The notes below the pieces were generated by a model that was not told where the DNA came from, did no database searches, and was given only the letters and a program-made list of their open reading frames with translations. Shown in pieces: positions 57,841 to 64,000 of a stretch of DNA of 64,000 bases. This stretch comes from Lojkania enalia (Eukaryota > Ascomycota > Dothideomycetes > Pleosporales). The DNA lies in the NCBI GenBank assembly GCA_010094045.1, contig ML986706.1, positions 62,001 to 126,000 of the forward strand, given 5' to 3'. How positions within the stretch are numbered: the stretch's first letter is position 1; every line of letters starts with the position of its first letter. Both the position numbers and the translations under genes were made by a program.

Positions 57841-60800
57841 AGAGCTTCCGTTCTGCCGGGGTGCGATCTCCACAAATTCGGTCGGGCCGAGATAAATATT
57901 AATTGAAGAGAAGATTCTGTTGAACATGAAAGCGCGAAGTTGTCTGGGTATAAACCTGCACCCCAGATCATGTGGCTAGCGCATTTGCCGGCAAGGCTCT
58001 CGGGAGTTGATCTGGGCGCGCTGTTGAGCAAACAGCACAATATTCTAAGCAAGTAATTTTGCACGAGAATTTGGCAGGGCTCATTGTAGCAACGCTATTT
58101 AACCATGTCCCTGCCGTCATCGAGACTGTTGAGATCATACTGTCCGGCTTTCATGGTAAATCTTAGGATATCGGAAGTCGAGCAATATTGGGCATCGACG
58201 TACTATTGCCGCGACCGAGTTTTGGTTTATTAGCGCAGTTGGCAGGGACTATTAATAACCTTTAAATCAGTAATCAGTGGAGTCTAGCTCGGATGCGGCT
58301 TCCGACTGCAAAGGGCATTGATCTGTAAGGAAGTATTGAGAATGGGATATAAAACAAGAACAGCAATTGTTAAGCGTAATTCAGAAAGACTACGGGTTTT
58401 AAGCCGAGCATATTGAGCAAATATGAAAGACAGTATTATCGATGCCGAAAACAAATGGAGAGCAATAGGTCACACTTAAAGAGAGAGCCTCTTTTATCCT
58501 GTCAGCGTATGTAGAGTTTACTGTAATTAATACGGCCATTATCTCAAACACACTTCAGAGAAATAAAGCATTTAATTCGCGTATGGAGGCAGAGAGTCTC
58601 TTCTATAGCTTATGTGTTGTATGATGGCGAATACTTGTAGCTTGCTTGTAATTATTGAGCGAAGCCTAAGGTGCCTTTTACTGCTGGAAAGGCTGGACAT
58701 GAGACAGCTTTATGAGGTCGAAATATGCTCACGTAAGCAAGGAAACTCTATGAAGGAAGCTTGCATGATGTGCTGAAAATAGTAAACATGTGTGTGGATG
58801 TTGACTTGATGTTGACTGGATGTTTGTGTGTGTGACAGATTCTGAAGCAAGCGATGACATGGAAATCGTATGCTATATTAGGCTGTACGCCGCATGAGCA
58901 TCCAAGTGAGTAGTCCCGGATAGTCCGACAAACTATGGGAATAGTCGGCTATTGTGAGGTTCGGTTAGCGAGATAGGATGCAGTGTAGGTTTTGGATATT
59001 TGTGGCTTGTGACCATACGAAACTTTACTAACTCAACCACTAACACCACTGATGTTTCAATTACTTCAAGATCTTTATTCGCTTGTTTACACTTGTGGTA
59101 GCCTTAGCATCTGACGTAACCCGCTTTCTTTTTTTATCCTATGGTATGTTTTCCGCTCTCTGGGGGTGACCGGAAATTAATACAATCTATCATTTTTATT
59201 ACACTTAGTCCGAAGCCCGGTACATTTCTCGGAGTTTCTACGTGAGAATTTTCGGTGTGTTCCAAAAGGTAGCTCGCTCGAATCCAGTTTGGGCTTAACG
59301 ATACCCAGCCTTGGTAACACGAGACGGCGGTGCGCAGGTTGGCAGCTCCAGTTCTTCTACTGGCTGACGGTAAACCTATGGAATGTAGTTGGAATATCAT
59401 GACGTAGCAAGCCCACAGACAAACACGGACGCCTTCCAGCAGCCCCTAAGGTTCTGAATTTGGATAATTAGGGCACTAGGACCGATCTCTATGGCATAGG
59501 GGAAGGACTTGAGCCTTGTCGCATACTATGAGGTCGAACGACACTAGCAGCCAAGAATGAGGCGGAGCGTAAGATGATTGACTTTGTCATTAAGTACGAT
59601 CTCGGATTATTTGAATCGAGTCCTAATGGGGGATGATGTGTAAAGAGGACGGATGGCCAGAGCAGCATGTGAGAGGCGGGCGCAACCGATGAAAAGGAAA
59701 TCGTTCAAGATACGTGCTGAGCTAGCGGATGCCTGGACAATGAGGCTAGTCGATTTGACAAGGCTAACGTGGAGGTGTGGGGGCAAATAACCATATGAGC
59801 GGGTCAGGGTTAGGGTTACGTTGTTGCCTTGTGCCTGAAAATGAATGCCTTAATTACAAATCCTACCATTCACGATCAAGAACCCTACACCATGGCCAAG
59901 GCTTCTCCAAGCCCTGGCTGCCGTGCTGCATAATTTCTTGGCTTGGTTAGCGACGGTATCTAAAACCTCACCCGTTCGTCGCAAGGGCGAGCCATGGCGG
60001 CGGGGAAGCCGGCAAGTAGGCCTCCATCACAATCCGTCCTTCGGCATCTGAGACTTTGCCACTCCTAGGTGTACAAAAGACGGCTCGACGACGGCGACTT
60101 ATCCTTGATTTGCGGACAGGTGTGATGGGCGCTTTTGGCTGTTCCATCGCGGCATCGGCTCATCGCTTTTCATGTCACTCTTGGTCAAAGCTCCTCCAGC
60201 TCTTGACTGAAGGATGGAGTTGAGCAAGGGGACAGGAGAGTTCCTTACCGATTTATCATTATCCCGGCATTGTTTTAATAAGGATTGAACGTCGCAGAGC
60301 AATTGAAGCAGCGTATGTATTAGACTTCCCTTTTTCTATCTATCTATAGCCTTTTTTCCTCACTTTTTTTCATCACAACAACGGCCTGATCTTGGGTACA
60401 CAGCATGCGCACTACTAGCTCCTTTGCTTTTTTCCCGCATCCTCGTGTCACAGCCCCTTGCGCGCAGACCAGGCCCGGGGCCTTAGCTGCGCCCATGCTC
60501 TGCCTCTGACTGACTCTTAAGCGTCTTCTTTTGGTAAAGCGTTGCATGTGATATCGCGTTGGCGCGTTACGACCTGCCGACGCGTCCAATCCGCGTCCAC
60601 CATATTTCCAGGCTCTGTTGCTGGGCAGCAGCGGCCTCCCCAAGGGCTTGCGTATATATTCCGCCTGATGACCGCTCAGTCATTGACCTTATCGGCTTTC
60701 CCATCCCTTTGAAGTTGCTGCCTGAGGTTTCGCAATACGATCTCTTGCTTGCGTGGACTCTTCGTATTCTTGTTGCCTATGCTTAACGAACTATAAATAC

Positions 60801-60863
60801 TTGCCAACCCCATCAAAACACTCTCATTTCATCGAATTCGCGAAATTTAAGCGGTCGTTCATC
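57841..60863. other. Gene-free region
   Basis: About 3 kb with no supported gene. Two TTAGGG-like units occur at 59807-59818 only. The last ~300 bp rise in GC and carry the promoter of the BTB gene. Confidence 0.45.
60792..60799 (+). promoter_or_regulatory. TATA box of the BTB gene
   Basis: TATAAATA occurs 72 bp upstream of the ATG at 60864. Confidence 0.5.
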
Positions 60864-61743
60864 ATGTTCTCGTCAAATCGATCAAGGTATCAGGGCGAGA
60901 GCTTCTCAAAACATCGCGCAAGCAAGTCGAAATCGCATAAGAAGAACCCATCCTTCAGGGAGACCATATCTCCGCGAAAGGCAGAGAAACTTGCACAACA
61001 TGCTCAAGCTTCATCACCACAATCGAATCAGACGTCGCCAACTGTTGGAAGGTTAGTGCGAGCTCCTCATTGATCCCGATGGACTATTTCGTTGGCTAAC
61101 CATGGATCCGCTTAGTGCGATCATCACCTTATCAGTGGGACGCGAGCAACGCTTATTCGCAGCCCACGAAGATGTCCTTTGTCATTCTCCCTTCTTCCAG
61201 TCCGCTTGCCGCGGTCAGTTCTTCGAAGCAACCAACAAGCGCATTGATCTGCCAGATGAAGAACCCGAAGCCTTCTCATCGATGCTCGAATATCTCTACA
61301 AAGGCGACTATTATCCTCGCCTTGAATATGACAAGCGCAGGAACAGCTGGAATATCGAAGATGGCGGCAACGGTAACGGAACAAATGAAGCCGTCATCCA
61401 CACGTCTCATGGACCGATCTTGAAGGATACTATGATCTACTGTGCCGCAGAACGATACGGACTGCAAGAACTCAAGAAACTTGCTCTTCGGAAGCAAGGT
61501 CTCCAGTCTGGCATTCAGTGCAGCACTATTCTCGCCTCTGCCCGTTTCGCATATGCGCACACGCCTGACAACGACTCCAAGTTGCGAGCTCATTACCTTG
61601 CTCTCATTATCCGAGCTCGTCACACATTCAAGCGCAGTGGTACTATGCAACAAGAGATGGAGAACGGCGGCAAACTGTTCTTCGACCTATTCGTGGCTAT
61701 GGTAAATCACATGGATGACTTGTCGCAGAAGTCGCCTCGTTAA
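60864..61743 (+). CDS. BTB/POZ-domain protein, two exons
   Basis: Exons 60864-61051 and 61116-61743 (64-bp intron, GTTAGT..CTTAG) give 271 residues. The N-terminus is basic (KHRASKSKSHKKNPS). The BTB domain starts across the splice (TVGSAIITLSVGREQRLFAA) and continues HEDVLCHSPFFQSACRGQF, IDLPDEEPEAFSSMLEYLYK. After it comes a fungal-type companion block, MIYCAAERYGLQELKKLALR, with further helices. The best-known BTB families are cullin-3 adaptors or transcription partners, but this fungal class is uncharacterised. Exon 2 could also be read from an internal ATG at 61102, without the splice, giving MDPLSAIITLSVG and 213 residues. The spliced model adds the basic N-terminus. Confidence 0.88.
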
Positions 61744-64000
61744 AGTGGATCCCTTTGCCGTTCACCACGTTTGCCTATCTCTTCTTAGCCTTTGTTGTCC
61801 TCAACGATCTCCCCTTCGACTAGCAAGTCGGTACGATCACCCAGCCTCGTCTATGTGATCGTACCCGTGTCATCTCTTCTCTACTCGCTCTGACTCACCC
61901 TTCTCGCCCCCCAACCACAACTCGGTTCGTCACATCCATCATCGCCAACCCCGACAATCTCGCCCACCTCAACCCAATCAGCAATACGCACACATCACGT
62001 CCGACCTTCCGTTGGATGTCTAGTCACCTTCTTGTATCATACGTTTCTCTCGACAAGCCTCACGGCTCCGGATCAATCACAGTCGAGACTGTATCCTTAT
62101 TTCCTTCGGCAAGGCGTTTCAGGTCTGAATCTTACGATACCATTCTGGCACTCATTTGGCCAACGCGTTGTACATTACTTATCTTTTACATCATTTCACA
62201 AGGACATTTGCGTGGGTCCGTTCATGTTTGAGTTTCTATTTCCCCTTCACTAAATTGTACTAACTTCTCGTTATTTTGCTCACTATTCTACATTCCAAAT
62301 TTTTTTTTTTTTTTTTTTTTAACTTTTTTGGGAAGAAAGAAATTCCGGAAAAAATGTCACAGAGCATACGTGGCCATGTCACGGCAGCAGAAGATGCTGT
62401 TCTCACTTTTCCACTTCCTGTTTCGCTTTTCTTCACATTAATGAACAGGTGATAATCTCTTGCGATATCCTTTCTTTGTTCTTCTGCGGAACAGAGTTTC
62501 AAGCGGCTTTAAATTGCAAATTGGGAACTTCGCCTCTTAGGGGCAATCTATGGGCTGTAGAAGGCTTCGCTATTGTTGGGATTTGGGCTTTGGATGGATT
62601 TAATAGCATCATACTATATCACGACGAATCGAAATCTCAAGCGAGAACTCACTCTAGTCAACAAGGTGTCTCTAAAGCAAGCATATTGCATATTGCACAT
62701 TCCCTTTGACCATGTCAACTCGCGCCCAAGTGATATGGGACTTTCACGTAATTCGCAGCACAGCTCCTCCGTATAGCCCGCTGAAGCCACCCAAAGGGAC
62801 CTAGAACCGTCCTCCGTCCGAAATCAAACTCCTCCGGCAACCAGAAGCGGCATCCCCATCCTCCCGTCCCATCCCATACGCCAAGTCCCCTTATCCACTT
62901 ACCCACCCCGGACGTTGCGATTAACATTTACACTAAAAACTGCAGGCTACAGGCTACAAGGATGTAAGACTAGCCAGCGCCAGGGTAACCGGTGTTTCGG
63001 GATGCGCAAGGTTTTACTTCGGACCAGGTCTGCATGGGGCGAGAAGGATTCCAGTCACAAAAAGCATTTGCTATGACCGAACTAACACACCGCACAGCCG
63101 GGTCGGGAGCACCACACCGTTCTGATTACATTATTAGGATTAGTTGAACTGTGTGAGTGGAACATTGTGAGGCGTGGTGATCGATGAGTCACTGCCATCC
63201 AACACCTATCGCAAAAGTACATCTGCGGGACACAAGCGGCCTCCCTGTGCTGACGGGCAGGACGGTACGACAAGGATAGCTGCATAGCGGCAGGACTAAA
63301 TTTTTAGGCGGGTTTGGATGCTCCGGTGCCCGAAACGAGCGAAGGGAAAGGGAAAGTGCTGAAAGATGGCTTCGGGTGGGGTAAGACAAAGATTTACGCG
63401 ATATCACATGATTGGGCGAAACCGCGTTCTGGGACCGTGCGCGCGGGATGTGCCTTGTAAAATGGAATGGAGGCACAGCATTCCATTCCGGCATCGCAAT
63501 GGCGTGACCCATGTTAGGTGCACAAATAATTATGCACGGGATTATTGCAGATACGATGTACAAGGCTGATCAGCGATACGGAATGGTTGGGTATATATTA
63601 GGGTGTGCTATTGCCATGACTTTCATACGATTGGCGCGCATGGCTGATGCGCTTCCGCATGTCGAGCACCTGAAGAAGTCAGGTCTTCTTGTGAATGTAG
63701 TGGCATCCGCTATTAGTACAGATATGCAGTACTTATTAGCCAGTAGTAACGAGGCACTAGACATACGCGGCCGGAGAAAGTCGGGGTATAGGATGGTGTT
63801 AGGCGGTTTAGGCATCAGACTCCTGTTCCGGGGAATGCGCCCTTCTTGTTCAGCACAACCATCGAATGCTCGCGTGAAATATAGCCTTTCATAAGGCCCT
63901 GCAATAATCATTAGCGCATTGAGAGTATCCGCAGCGTACAATCCGGTAGATTGGTGGAAGGCTGCCTAGGGGAGGCGAAGCTGCGCCAAGCAGACTGCCA
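61744..64000. other. Gene-free right end of the window
   Basis: A 21-base T run lies at 62300-62320. Overlapping open frames exist on both strands at 63511-63941 (127 and 123 codons), but neither shows a recognised family. A gene extending past the right edge is possible and cannot be judged here. Confidence 0.4.

Noticed and set aside
59807..59818. Two TTAGGG-like units
   Set aside because: Two units are too few to be an internal telomere array; chance is likely.

Overview
The window comes from a filamentous ascomycete (Pezizomycotina). The evidence is short introns (about 45-220 bp) with GT..AG ends and CTNAC-like branch sites, a fungal gene set (SWR1, a Mcr1-type cytochrome b5 reductase, complex I NDUFB8, a CYS-14-type sulfate permease, a secreted tyrosinase, a GH28-like protein, BTB proteins) and no operon structure. 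The gene content feels like Leotiomycetes, but that placement is an inference. Genes are GC-balanced. They sit between long AT-rich, gene-poor stretches that hold decayed genes whose early stops look like C:G to T:A changes, as expected after repeat-induced point mutation or long drift.

Layout, left to right. 1-740: 3' part of a bHLH regulator cut by the window edge, then a histidine protein methyltransferase (1152-2492). 2.5-5.1 kb: a degenerate ~66-bp tandem repeat and a broken BTB/POZ gene. 5.1-6.1 kb: an alpha/beta hydrolase of the phospholipase/carboxylesterase type. 6.1-8.5 kb: AT-rich and empty. 8.5-12 kb (minus): a large unrecognised protein and its probable 5' exons. 12.8-13.6 kb: a fungal membrane-anchored protein of unknown function. 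15.3-16.5 kb: mitochondrial NADH-cytochrome b5 reductase. 17.2-18.5 kb: a secreted GH28-fold protein that has lost its catalytic motifs. 18.9-20.1 kb: member A of a Cys-containing fungal protein family. 20.3-26.7 kb: NDUFB8 and SWR1, transcribed divergently.

26.7-29.9 kb holds no gene. It is followed by a Ser/Thr-rich secreted protein (29.9-31.1 kb), a PEBP protein (32.7-33.3 kb, minus) and another empty AT-rich block (33.3-36.9 kb). From 36.95 to 46.0 kb four genes lie on the minus strand: member B of the Cys family, an APC-family choline/GABA-type permease, a GFA-domain protein and a sulfate permease. 46-52.4 kb is again AT-rich and contains a decayed amidohydrolase. 52.4-54.7 kb is a seven-exon AtuA/DUF1446 gene. 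55.4-57.1 kb (minus) is a seven-exon tyrosinase, with an unrecognised, apparently broken reading frame just upstream. 60.9-61.7 kb is an intact BTB/POZ gene. The right end has no gene I can support.

Exon boundaries were worked out by hand, from splice consensus, reading phase and family conservation. I did not find CRISPRs, rRNA, or tRNA genes. I saw no coherent new multi-gene system. The most promising leads are the two-member Cys/GSKE/WASP-NTSF family (18.9 and 37 kb), the catalytically dead GH28-like protein, and the orphan locus at 8.5-12 kb.
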